NCBI GenBank assembly: GCA_035293565.1
Contig: DATGMP010000005.1
Location: 62,001-126,000 of the forward strand
DNA length: 64,000 nucleotides
DNA from: DATGMP01 sp035293565
Lineage (GTDB): Bacteria; Pseudomonadota; Alphaproteobacteria; BOG-932; Roseiterribacteraceae
Reading direction: 5' to 3'
Each line of letters begins with the position of its first letter. Position 1 is the first letter of the stretch. The translations under genes and the position numbers were made by a program. A model generated the notes under the pieces. The model had not been told where the DNA came from. It searched no databases and saw nothing but the letters and a program-made list of their open reading frames with translations. Below are positions 16,727 to 24,100 of this stretch, in pieces.

Positions 16727-16759
16727 CGCAGGGCCCTTCCCCTCCTGGACGGCCCTGCG
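16727..16759. other. Perfect nine-base-pair hairpin between eno and the small lipoprotein gene
   Basis: CGCAGGGCC (16727-16735) is the exact reverse complement of GGCCCTGCG (16751-16759), with a 15-base loop. It lies 35 bases past the stop of the minus-strand lipoprotein gene and upstream of eno, so it could terminate transcription of the former. There is no T-run after it on either strand, so it is not a textbook intrinsic terminator. Confidence 0.35.
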
Positions 16760-16793
16760 CCGATGTCTTCACCCGTCTGTTGCAGACGTTAAC

Positions 16794-16997
16794 CTATTGA
16801 GCACCATGGACCGTCGTGGTTGTGGTCGTGGTTTGCGACGGCGGCACTACCGGCGCCACATCCATGGCCGGCACGGTCGTCGTTTGTTCCGTCGTTTCCG
16901 TCCGCGTTACATGTTCGGGGCTCCCGCACGCGGCGAGCGCCAGGCTGCCGATCAGCGAGCCAACGGCGAAAGCCCCCGTAATCCAACGCTTCAACAT
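16794..16997 (-). CDS. Small Thr-rich lipoprotein of unknown function
   Basis: A 67-residue predicted lipoprotein. The N terminus is a clear type II signal peptide: basic MLKR, hydrophobic core AFAVGSLIGSLALA, and lipobox LAAC with Cys24. The mature part is only about 44 residues, rich in Thr with a run of seven near the end, and carries no recognisable domain. Translation is supported by GGAG eight bases before the ATG. It stands alone between eno and the methyltransferase gene. I do not recognise a family. Low-complexity tails of this kind often span the periplasm or are disordered. Confidence 0.7.
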   Translation of the reverse strand: MLKRWITGAFAVGSLIGSLALAACGSPEHVTRTETTEQTTTVPAMDVAPVVPPSQTTTTTTTVHGAQ

Positions 16998-17076
16998 CTG
17001 GTGGTTCTCCCGAATTGGAGTCGGGCGAAACTCGCCCTCGGCGAACCAACCACGGGGGGTGTGAAACGTTCCGAGA

Positions 17077-17700
17077 CTATGGCGAGGCGGCAGAGGGTTC
17101 CTTGGAGGCGTCGATCATCCTCACGATATCGAGATAGGCATTCTCGATGCGCCGGATACGGAAACCTGCCCTCCTGACATTCCCGACCGTGTCCCGGTTG
17201 AGATCCGGCCCAGCCCGGCGCGTCAGCGGGGTCATCAAATCCTGCATGATGCCGAGCGGACCGATATGGCTACGCACATGCTCGAACATCAGGATACGGC
17301 CGCCCGGCTTTAGCACCCGATGGAGCTCGCGCAAGCCCGTCACGGGCTTCGGCACCGAGCAGAAGGTGCAAATCGTGGCGATGGTGTCGAAAGTATCGTC
17401 GGGATAGTCGAGCGCGGTCACATCCATCTCGCGCAGCTCGATCTCGCCCGCGTAGGTGCCGAGCTTCAGCTTGGCGCGCTCCAGCATCTTGGGGCTGATG
17501 TCGATGGCGACGATCTCGTGGCCGGGCGGGAAGAACTTGAAGTCGTTGCCGGTCCCCGCCGCAACGAACAGCGTCTTTCCTCGGATGCCGGCGAAGAAAC
17601 GTCGCTTGGTCTCGCCGAAGCGGCGTTCATCCCCACGAGCGAGCAAATCGAAGGATTTCGCCGCGGCATCCCATTTGTCGCGGGTGGCGATGTCGGTCAT
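17077..17700 (-). CDS. Class I SAM-dependent methyltransferase, METTL7-like
   Basis: A 207-residue methyltransferase with the SAM-binding loop VAAGTGNDFKFFP (motif I), VAIDISPKML (motif II) and the post-motif LKPGGRILMFEHVRS. The combination of GTGNDFKFFP, TICTFCSVP and the C-terminal NRDTVGNVRRAGFRI resembles the METTL7 / phospholipid methyltransferase branch, whose members methylate thiols or phosphatidylethanolamine, so the acceptor is uncertain. The ATG at 17700 has AGGAG upstream and overlaps the stop of the preceding membrane protein gene (TAATG). The frame stays open further upstream, but that part only shadows the membrane protein gene. Confidence 0.85.
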   Translation of the reverse strand: MTDIATRDKWDAAAKSFDLLARGDERRFGETKRRFFAGIRGKTLFVAAGTGNDFKFFPPGHEIVAIDISPKMLERAKLKLGTYAGEIELREMDVTALDYPDDTFDTIATICTFCSVPKPVTGLRELHRVLKPGGRILMFEHVRSHIGPLGIMQDLMTPLTRRAGPDLNRDTVGNVRRAGFRIRRIENAYLDIVRMIDASKEPSAASP

Positions 17701-18077
17701 TACTCCGGCTCCTCGATGATACTGGCTTTGAGCGCCCGGTCGTAAAGGCTGAGGGCCAGGACGACGAGAATTCCGAACGCTGCGCCCACCAGCGCCGAGG
17801 AGGTCCATTCGGTCGAGCCCGCGCCCATCGAATCTCGCATGCCGAAGGCCATGCCGCCATACATGCCAATAAGCGAGGCCGGCATCATTGTCTGGAACAT
17901 GCCGAGCAGCGGGGCCAGGAGAAATCCCAGAACCAGGTGCAGGACCATTCCGATCGCCATGCCAATCAGCATCGCGACAACCATGTCCATGCCGGGATAA
18001 ACAGCCGCGTGGATCGCAAGCGCGGTTCCCGCGCCGACGATCGCCCCCGCCACATAGTCTCCCACTGCGAACCACAT
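17700..18077 (-). CDS. Small polytopic membrane protein of unknown function
   Basis: A 125-residue hydrophobic protein with three to four likely membrane segments (about 7-28, 33-58, 62-80 and 91-110) rich in Gly, Met and Ala (for example MLIGMAIGMVLHLVLGFLL), and an acidic C terminus (IIEEPE). I do not recognise a family. The stop codon overlaps the start of the methyltransferase gene by one base, so the two are almost certainly translated together. If the methyltransferase acts on a membrane lipid, this protein may be its partner, but that is inference. Confidence 0.72.
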   Translation of the reverse strand: MWFAVGDYVAGAIVGAGTALAIHAAVYPGMDMVVAMLIGMAIGMVLHLVLGFLLAPLLGMFQTMMPASLIGMYGGMAFGMRDSMGAGSTEWTSSALVGAAFGILVVLALSLYDRALKASIIEEPE

Positions 18078-18108
18078 GCGGCGAGATTACCGCAAACGGA
18101 CGCTTTTT

Positions 18109-18759
18109 CTAGCCTGTCGGGCGAGCCTTCAGCAGATCGACAAGCGGGTTCGGCGCAGGCGGCGCGATCCGTCGCAGGGTGTTGGTGTCCCGGTGATCGA
18201 ACGGCGGCGCGGCGCCCTTGAGCGCCAGATCCGTTCGCGTGACATAGGTCCAGCTGTCGTCATCGTGGAAGGTAATGTCGATCCGATAATAGTCGGTGCG
18301 AAAGGCTTCCTCGAGAAAAGTGGTCGAACAAATGCCGAAGCGCGAGTCGCCGCGTCTTGCCTCCACCGAAATGGATTTGTCGTCCGGCGCGGCCGTTCCG
18401 CCCGCCAGCACCACTTGGCCGCGCGGAATTGCGATCGTCTGCATGATCAGCCCGGTGGCCGGTTCCCACAGCCAATAGCCGACCTGATCGTGGAAGGTGA
18501 TGGCTTCCTCCGGCGTGTTGATATGGATGTGGTAGCGCAGGCCGTAGAGAAGTTGGGGACCATTGGTTTGCGCGTCGATCGGATCCATTCGGATATGTTC
18601 GCGGTAGACGCGCCGTTCAGGGCCCGCCGCCTTGGGGTTGATGTCGACGCCCTGATCCGACTGCCACACACCGGCCAGTCGACGCAGCGGGCCGAGATTA
18701 GCGAGGGTATCCGGCGAGAATTCTGGTTCGGTGAAGATATCGTCGGGGATCTTCGGCAT
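18109..18759 (-). CDS. Heme-binding beta-barrel (nitrobindin/THAP4-like) protein
   Basis: A 216-residue protein resembling the FABP-like ten-stranded barrel family that includes nitrobindin and the THAP4 C-terminal domain. The opening MPKIPDDIFTEPEFSPDTL and then LGPLRRLAGVWQSDQGVD are recognisable; the barrel signature GxW is present as GVW. Known relatives bind ferric heme and react with nitric oxide or peroxynitrite. I cannot identify the proximal His ligand with confidence by reading. The start is well supported by GAGGAA three bases before the ATG. It lies 31 bases before the membrane protein gene, so the three may be cotranscribed. Confidence 0.8.
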   Translation of the reverse strand: MPKIPDDIFTEPEFSPDTLANLGPLRRLAGVWQSDQGVDINPKAAGPERRVYREHIRMDPIDAQTNGPQLLYGLRYHIHINTPEEAITFHDQVGYWLWEPATGLIMQTIAIPRGQVVLAGGTAAPDDKSISVEARRGDSRFGICSTTFLEEAFRTDYYRIDITFHDDDSWTYVTRTDLALKGAAPPFDHRDTNTLRRIAPPAPNPLVDLLKARPTG

Positions 18760-18811
18760 GACTTCCTCTAGGGCGGGACCTGCCGAGAGTGCACGCGAAA
18801 CCGAAAGGCGG

Positions 18812-20449
18812 CTAGACCAGACGGCTTTGATGCAGAGCGGCCTCGACGAAGGACGCGAAGAGCGGGTGCGGATCGAAAGGTTTCGATTTCAGCTCCGGAT
18901 GGAACTGCACCCCGACGAACCACGGGTGGTCTGGGATCTCGACGATCTCCGGCAATTCTCCATCCGGGGAAAGGCCGGAGAAGCGGAGGCCCGCATCCTC
19001 GAGCGCCGATCGATAATTGATATTCACCTCGTAACGGTGACGATGCCGCTCGGAGATTTCCTCCCGGCCGTAAATGGCCTTTGCGCGGGTGTCGTCGAGC
19101 AGCCGGCAGGGATAGGCGCCGAGCCGCATCGTACCGCCGAGGTCGCCATTGACCTCCCGTCTCTCGAGCATATTGCCGCGAGTCCATTCCGTCATCAGTC
19201 CGACCACGGGATGGTCGCAGGGGCCGAACTCGGTCGACCCCGCGCCTTTGAGCCCCGCCAGATGACGTGCCGCCTCGATCACGGCCATCTGCATGCCGAA
19301 GCAGATGCCGAGATAGGGCACCGAGCGCTCGCGCGCGAATTGGGCGGCGCGGATCATGCCTTCCGTCCCGCGGTTGCCGAAGCCGCCCGGGACGAGAATA
19401 GCGTGGGCATTCTCCAGATGATGGATCACGTCCGCCGGATAATCGGGCCGTTCGAAAAGCTCGCTGTCCAGCCACTGGACGTTGACCCTGACATTATTGG
19501 CGATGCCGCCATGGGTCAGCGCCTCGCCCAACGACTTGTAGCTATCGAGCAGAGAGACGTACTTGCCGACAATCGCGACGGTCACTTCACCCTCGGGTTG
19601 CCGCACCCGATCGACCACGCCGCGCCAGGGCGCGAGATCCGGCGCCCGGGCTTCGATTCCGAAATAGGCCAGCACCTGATCGTCGAAGCCCTGCTCATGA
19701 TAGGAGATGGGCACCTGATAAATCGTCTCGACATCGAGCGCCGCGATCACCCGTTCGGGCGGAATGTTGCAGAAAAGCGCGATCTTGCGGCGCTGATCGG
19801 GCGGTATTGGCTGATCCGACCGGCACAGCAGCATGGAAGGCTGAATCCCGACCGACAGCAGCTCCTTGACCGAATGCTGCGTGGGCTTGGTTTTGAGCTC
19901 GCCCGCGGCCGGCAGATAGGGCACGAGCGTCACATGGATGAAGAGCGCTCGCGTCATGCTGACTTCGTTGCCGAACTGCCGGATGGCTTCGAGGAAAGGC
20001 AGACTCTCGATGTCGCCTACCGTGCCGCCGATCTCGCAGAGCACGAAATCCGCGTCGCCGAGATCGGCCCGTATGAAGGCTTTGATCTCGTCGGTGACAT
20101 GCGGAATGACCTGGACCGTGGCGCCGAGATAATCGCCTCGCCGTTCCTTGGTCAGGATGTCGGAATAGATCCGGCCGGTCGTGATGTTGTCGGTTCGGCG
20201 CGCCGAAACGCCCGTGAAACGCTCATAATGGCCGAGATCGAGGTCGGTCTCGGCGCCGTCGTCAGTGACGAAGACCTCGCCGTGCTGGGTCGGGCTCATC
20301 GTGCCCGGATCGACGTTGAGATAAGGGTCAAGCTTTCTGAGCCTGACCTTGAATCCGCGAGCCTGGAGCAACGATCCGAGCGCCGCGGAAGCCAATCCTT
20401 TGCCGAGCGAGGAGACGACACCGCCTGTGATGAAGATGAAGCGCGTCAT
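18812..20449 (-). CDS. pyrG: CTP synthase
   Basis: Glutamine-dependent conversion of UTP to CTP. The 545-residue protein has the synthase domain first (FITGGVVSSLGKGL, a P-loop-like start) and the class I glutamine amidotransferase domain last, with the nucleophilic Cys in GICFGMQMA and the His-Glu of GVQFHPELKSKPF. Length and motif order are standard. It forms the usual pyrG-secG-tpiA series on the minus strand, 70 bases after secG. In many relatives kdsA follows pyrG; here the next gene encodes the heme-binding barrel. Confidence 0.97.
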   Translation of the reverse strand: MTRFIFITGGVVSSLGKGLASAALGSLLQARGFKVRLRKLDPYLNVDPGTMSPTQHGEVFVTDDGAETDLDLGHYERFTGVSARRTDNITTGRIYSDILTKERRGDYLGATVQVIPHVTDEIKAFIRADLGDADFVLCEIGGTVGDIESLPFLEAIRQFGNEVSMTRALFIHVTLVPYLPAAGELKTKPTQHSVKELLSVGIQPSMLLCRSDQPIPPDQRRKIALFCNIPPERVIAALDVETIYQVPISYHEQGFDDQVLAYFGIEARAPDLAPWRGVVDRVRQPEGEVTVAIVGKYVSLLDSYKSLGEALTHGGIANNVRVNVQWLDSELFERPDYPADVIHHLENAHAILVPGGFGNRGTEGMIRAAQFARERSVPYLGICFGMQMAVIEAARHLAGLKGAGSTEFGPCDHPVVGLMTEWTRGNMLERREVNGDLGGTMRLGAYPCRLLDDTRAKAIYGREEISERHRHRYEVNINYRSALEDAGLRFSGLSPDGELPEIVEIPDHPWFVGVQFHPELKSKPFDPHPLFASFVEAALHQSRLV

Positions 20450-20519
20450 GTGCAGCCCCGCCTTCCTTTCAGCGACTCGACCGGTGTCTCTTGAAGTGTA
20501 GCCCCCCGCCCCGCCTCCG

Positions 20520-20903
20520 TCACTGTGCGCCGGGCGCCGAAGCGCCGTTCTGATTGGCGGGCGGCGCCGGCTGGGGCGCGGCCGGCGTCGGCGTCGGAAG
20601 CTGGCTGGTCGGAGCGGGCGCGGACTGACCGGCTGGCGCCTGCGCCGGCTGATCGAGGATCGAGTGGGCTTGTTGCCGCGGACCCGAGATCAGAACGAGA
20701 GCGAGGCAGGTGGCCATAAACAGAAAGGCCAGGATGCTGGTCACCCTGGTGAGCAGGTTCGCGGTTCCGCGCACGCTCATGAAGGAGCCCATGCCGCCGG
20801 AAGAGCCGATCCCGAGGCCGCCCCCTTCAGAGCGTTGCAGCAGGACGACTCCGATCAGGCCAATGGCCAGAAAAACTTGAAAGACGCGAAGAACCGTTTC
20901 CAT
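20520..20903 (-). CDS. secG: Preprotein translocase subunit SecG
   Basis: Small subunit of the SecYEG channel. The 127-residue protein has two membrane segments (about 3-19 and 50-72) flanking the conserved loop VVLLQRSEGGGLGIG, then an Ala/Pro/Gln-rich C-terminal extension of about 50 residues, common in alphaproteobacterial SecG. It lies 63 bases after tpiA and 70 before pyrG, the usual order. Confidence 0.95.
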   Translation of the reverse strand: METVLRVFQVFLAIGLIGVVLLQRSEGGGLGIGSSGGMGSFMSVRGTANLLTRVTSILAFLFMATCLALVLISGPRQQAHSILDQPAQAPAGQSAPAPTSQLPTPTPAAPQPAPPANQNGASAPGAQ

Positions 20904-20966
20904 GAAGCATCCGGTCGAAAGATCGCGGGGTTGTAGCGGTTTGCCCCTACGATTGCCAATACCCCC

Positions 20967-21731
20967 TTAAATAGGAGCGGAATCGGCGATCGCCATGAAA
21001 TCGGCGGCATCGAGGCTAGCCCCGCCGACCAGCGCCCCGTCGACATTCTCCAGAACCAGGATCTCCCGCGAATTCGACGGTTTGACCGAGCCGCCATACA
21101 AGATCAGCGCATGGTCCGGCGCCTTGGTCTTCTTGGCCAGCGCGGTACGCACCATCCGGTGTATGGCGGCTATGTCATCCAATGTCGGGGTCTTGCCCGT
21201 GCCGATCGCCCAGACCGGCTCATAGGCGATGATCAGCCGATGGGGCTCCATCCCGTCGGGGACCGATCCCATGATCTGTGCCCTGACGATCTTCTCGGCC
21301 TGGCCGGATTCCCGTTCCGGCCAGGTCTCGCCGACGCAGATAATCGGGTCGAGTCCAGCCTTGAGCGCGGCTTCAGCCTTCGCGCGGACGACGGCGTCGG
21401 TGTCATGATGCTGGTGGCTGTGCGGCCGCCGCTCGGAATGTCCAACGATGACATGGCTGCAGCCCAAATCGCGCAGCATCAGGCTGGAGATGTCGCCGGT
21501 GAAAGCGCCCTTGGGCTCGGCGTGACAGTCCTGGCCGCCGATCTTGCTCCCGAGGTCGGCGAGCGGTTCAGCCATCAGCGATATGAGCGTGAAGGGTGGA
21601 CAGACGAGTAATTGGCGTCCCGGGCGCTGCACCGGCTTGAGGCTTCCGAGCTTCCCCAGGAAACTCGCGGCCTCGGCGCGCGTGCCGTTCATTTTCCAGT
21701 TGCCGGCGATCAGCTTGGTACGCGTGCCCAT
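20967..21731 (-). CDS. tpiA: Triosephosphate isomerase
   Basis: Interconverts dihydroxyacetone phosphate and glyceraldehyde 3-phosphate. From ATG 21731 the protein is 254 residues. Catalytic Lys is in AGNWKMNG near the N terminus, the electrophilic His in GHSERR, and the catalytic Glu in AYEPVWAIGTG; the phosphate loop GGSVKPSN follows. The frame is open eleven codons further upstream (to 21764), but bacterial TpiA proteins begin just before the AGNWKMNG strand, so the inner start is preferred. With eno it makes this region rich in glycolytic genes. Confidence 0.96.
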   Translation of the reverse strand: MGTRTKLIAGNWKMNGTRAEAASFLGKLGSLKPVQRPGRQLLVCPPFTLISLMAEPLADLGSKIGGQDCHAEPKGAFTGDISSLMLRDLGCSHVIVGHSERRPHSHQHHDTDAVVRAKAEAALKAGLDPIICVGETWPERESGQAEKIVRAQIMGSVPDGMEPHRLIIAYEPVWAIGTGKTPTLDDIAAIHRMVRTALAKKTKAPDHALILYGGSVKPSNSREILVLENVDGALVGGASLDAADFMAIADSAPI

Positions 21732-21824
21732 CAGTATCTTTTCCCGAGGTCGGAACGTCGACAACGCACCGATTCGCGCGACCTCGGCGTCAGGCCGCGT
21801 GCCGGCTCATCTCGCGGGTTAAGA

Positions 21825-21847
21825 GGGTTGAGCCGAGCGGCTAACCC
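21825..21847 (-). terminator. Hairpin at the end of the 64-residue membrane protein gene
   Basis: GGGTT (21825-21829) pairs with AACCC (21843-21847), and AGCC (21831-21834) pairs with GGCT (21839-21842) around a four-base loop, with one bulged G. The hairpin covers the stop codon of the small minus-strand gene. The minus strand continues with CTCTTAA, only a weak T-tract, so termination is possible but not strong. Confidence 0.3.
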
Positions 21848-22035
21848 TTCCGGACCCTGCCCCTCAACGTCTGCAGGCTGGAAAACGCCGTGGCGCTGAT
21901 CAGAGGCCCGACGACGAAGCTCAGCACCGGCAGGCGACCGAACCAGAGGAGGCTAACCAAGCCCGCGCCGACGATAACCATACCGCCCGCGATGGCGAGA
22001 TAGAGGTGCAGAATCGATATCCGAGAGTCGATCAT
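21841..22035 (-). CDS. Small two-segment membrane protein, unknown function
   Basis: A 64-residue reading frame with two clear hydrophobic segments (about 9-30, HLYLAIAGGMVIVGAGLVSLLW, split by small residues, and 35-52), and a basic tail RGRVRKG. A TAGGGT sequence three to four bases before the ATG may serve as a ribosome binding site. It sits between tpiA (same strand) and the divergent ppiD. The strong membrane-protein composition argues against a chance frame, but no family was recognised and small frames in GC-rich DNA are risky. Confidence 0.5.
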   Translation of the reverse strand: MIDSRISILHLYLAIAGGMVIVGAGLVSLLWFGRLPVLSFVVGPLISATAFSSLQTLRGRVRKG

Positions 22036-22072
22036 GACCCTATCATGGCACCGAGACGCGATCGTGCCTAGC

Positions 22073-22117
22073 GGCCTTTGGCCTCGGGTTGCCCGGCCGA
22101 AGGCCAGCCCTTAAAAT
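22073..22117 (+). promoter_or_regulatory. Predicted ppiD-trp operon promoter with overlapping palindrome
   Basis: A -35-like TTGCCC (22089-22094) and a -10-like TAAAAT (22112-22117) are separated by 17 bases, placing the start of transcription near 22125, about 53 bases before ppiD. The -35 lies inside a long inverted repeat: GGCCTT (22073-22078) pairs with AAGGCC (22100-22105), and GGCC (22080-22083) pairs with GGCC (22095-22098), with a single T/G mismatch between. The dyad could be an operator or just a stable hairpin. Hexamers were chosen by eye from sigma-70 consensus. Confidence 0.45.
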
Positions 22118-22177
22118 AATGAAACCGCCTTTTCGGGGACCGCGCGCCCTGTTTCGGCCCATGTCCAAGTCGGTCCC

Positions 22178-24100
22178 ATGATTCAGATTTTTCGCCAGCT
22201 TATCAATTCTCTGATCGGTCGCCTGCTGTTCGGAGTGCTCGTCCTCACCTTCGCGCTGCTGGGGGTAGGCTTCGGCTTCCGCGACCTCGTCATCCGGGGC
22301 CTTCAGTCAAACGACGCCGCTACCGTGGGCTCGACGACGATCTCGCTTCAGCAGCTCGATCGCGACTATCGACGCGATATGTCGATCCTCCAGCGGAGAG
22401 TCGGGTTGGGATTCGCGCCGACGGTTGCCCAGAAGCAGGAAGTGGCGCGCCAAGCTCTGGACCGGTTGGTCTCGGAGACTCTTTACGCGAGAGCCGCCAA
22501 GGACCATGGAATTCGGATCGGCGACGATCTGTTGCGGCGCGCCATCGAGGAGGAGCCGGCCTTTGCCGGCGAGGACAAGCGCTTCGACCGGGCGCGCTTC
22601 GCCATGCAGCTCTCCAACATGGGAATGGGCGAGGCGGAGTTCACATCACAGCTCCGCCGCGATCTCGCCGGTCAGACGCTGATCGCTCCCGTGGTGCGGA
22701 CTGCGGTGGCGCCCAGGGCGCTCGTCGAGGACCTCTATCGCTATCGCAACGAACAACGCGCCGCGCAGACCGTCTTCCTTCCGGATTCGGCGGTCGCGGG
22801 CATCCCTGCGCCGACCGATGCCGATTTACAGGCCTATTATCAAAAGCATCTGATCGATTTCACGCTTCCCGAGTACCGGACCTTCACCGTGCTTGCCTTG
22901 TCGCCCGATCTATTCGCCGGCGAGATCACGCCCACCGAGGACGAACTTCAGGCCGCCTACGAGTCTCGCAAGGCGGATTTCGTCGTTCCGGAGCAGCGCA
23001 AGATCGACCAGGTCGTCGTGGGCGACAAGGCGACCGCCGACGCGATCGTCAAGGCGACCGCCGACGGTAAGACAACGCTCGCCGACGCAGCCAAGTCCGC
23101 GACCGGCGGGAAGATCCAGCCGGTAACGCTCGATTTCGCACCCAAGGACCAGTTTCCCCAGGCGTTGCGCGATCCGGTCTTTGCCGCAGCCAAAGGCGCG
23201 GTCACGGGGCCGGTGGAGTCGCCGTTGGGTTGGCACGTTGTGCGCGTCGTCGACGTAAAGCCGGGGCATGCCGTCTCGTTTGAAGAGGCGAAGCCGAAGC
23301 TCATCGCTCAACTGAAGCATGACGGGGCTATCGACCGGCTCTCCGGACAGATCGACAAGCTGGGCGACAAGCTCCAAGGCGGCACGCCGATGGACCAGGT
23401 GGCCGCGAGCGTTAACGCCACGCCGCTGAAGGTCGGACCGGTCGACGCCAAGGGAAACCCGCCTCCGGGGCAAGCCGCGGATCCCAAGCGTCCCCAGCCG
23501 GATCCAGCTTGGCTGAAAACCGCATTCCAGCTCGCTTCCGGCGAGACCAGCAGCTTCGAGGACGCTAAGGATGGCGGCTATTTCGCGGTACGCCTGGATT
23601 CAATCACGCCGCCGACTCCCCGACCCTTAGCCGAGGTGCGTGCCGATGTAGCCGCCGGCTGGACCGCCGAGCAACAAGCGAAGGCGAATGCTAAACGCGC
23701 GGAGGAGCTCGCGGCCAAGGCCAAATCTGGCACGCCCATGACCGAGATCGCGGCTGAAGCGAAGACAAAAATGGAAACCACACCGGCGGTAACGCGTGAA
23801 TCCGCGTCCTCGCAACAGGACGAGAAGACGCTCCCGCCGGCTTTGATCGATGCGTTGTTCACGCTCGGAAAGATCGGTGACGTAACGACGGTGGCGCTGC
23901 CCGGCGGGCAGATGGTCGCGCGGCTGATCGAGGTGCATGCTGCCGATCCGCATGCCCCAGGCGTCGACATGGCTCCGCTCGCGCGGGAGCTCGATCGCGG
24001 GCTGGAGAACGATCAGCTCGACGAGTTCCGCAAGGCTTTAGCCAGCGAATACAAAATCAAGACCAACGACCGAGCCATCGAGATGGTCGCCGGACAATGA
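22178..24100 (+). CDS. ppiD: PpiD-like periplasmic peptidyl-prolyl isomerase / folding chaperone
   Basis: Membrane-anchored SurA_N-type chaperone with a parvulin domain, 640 residues, acting in the periplasm on newly exported outer-membrane proteins. One membrane anchor lies at about 12-36 (LIGRLLFGVLVLTFALLGVGF). A helical chaperone region with a RxALDRLVSETL-like segment follows, and then the parvulin-like region (about 265-365), which ends in GPVESPLGWHVVRVVDVKPG. The long C-terminal helical part is typical of alphaproteobacterial members. The conserved parvulin core is divergent, so chaperone activity may matter more than isomerase activity. The stop overlaps the trpE start by four bases. 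Confidence 0.9.
   Translation: MIQIFRQLINSLIGRLLFGVLVLTFALLGVGFGFRDLVIRGLQSNDAATVGSTTISLQQLDRDYRRDMSILQRRVGLGFAPTVAQKQEVARQALDRLVSETLYARAAKDHGIRIGDDLLRRAIEEEPAFAGEDKRFDRARFAMQLSNMGMGEAEFTSQLRRDLAGQTLIAPVVRTAVAPRALVEDLYRYRNEQRAAQTVFLPDSAVAGIPAPTDADLQAYYQKHLIDFTLPEYRTFTVLALSPDLFAGEITPTEDELQAAYESRKADFVVPEQRKIDQVVVGDKATADAIVKATADGKTTLADAAKSATGGKIQPVTLDFAPKDQFPQALRDPVFAAAKGAVTGPVESPLGWHVVRVVDVKPGHAVSFEEAKPKLIAQLKHDGAIDRLSGQIDKLGDKLQGGTPMDQVAASVNATPLKVGPVDAKGNPPPGQAADPKRPQPDPAWLKTAFQLASGETSSFEDAKDGGYFAVRLDSITPPTPRPLAEVRADVAAGWTAEQQAKANAKRAEELAAKAKSGTPMTEIAAEAKTKMETTPAVTRESASSQQDEKTLPPALIDALFTLGKIGDVTTVALPGGQMVARLIEVHAADPHAPGVDMAPLARELDRGLENDQLDEFRKALASEYKIKTNDRAIEMVAGQ

Noticed and set aside
16727..16759. 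Rho-independent terminator after the small lipoprotein gene
   Set aside because: The stem is perfect, but no T-run follows on either strand, so it is listed only as a hairpin.
17701..18075. N-terminal extension of the METTL7-like methyltransferase
   Set aside because: The extension is a second frame of the small membrane protein gene; the methyltransferase has its own ATG with AGGAG upstream.
18731..20494. 587-codon plus-strand open frame opposite pyrG
   Set aside because: Shadow of a clear CTP synthase gene; GC-rich third positions keep the opposite strand open. The translation shows no recognisable motif.
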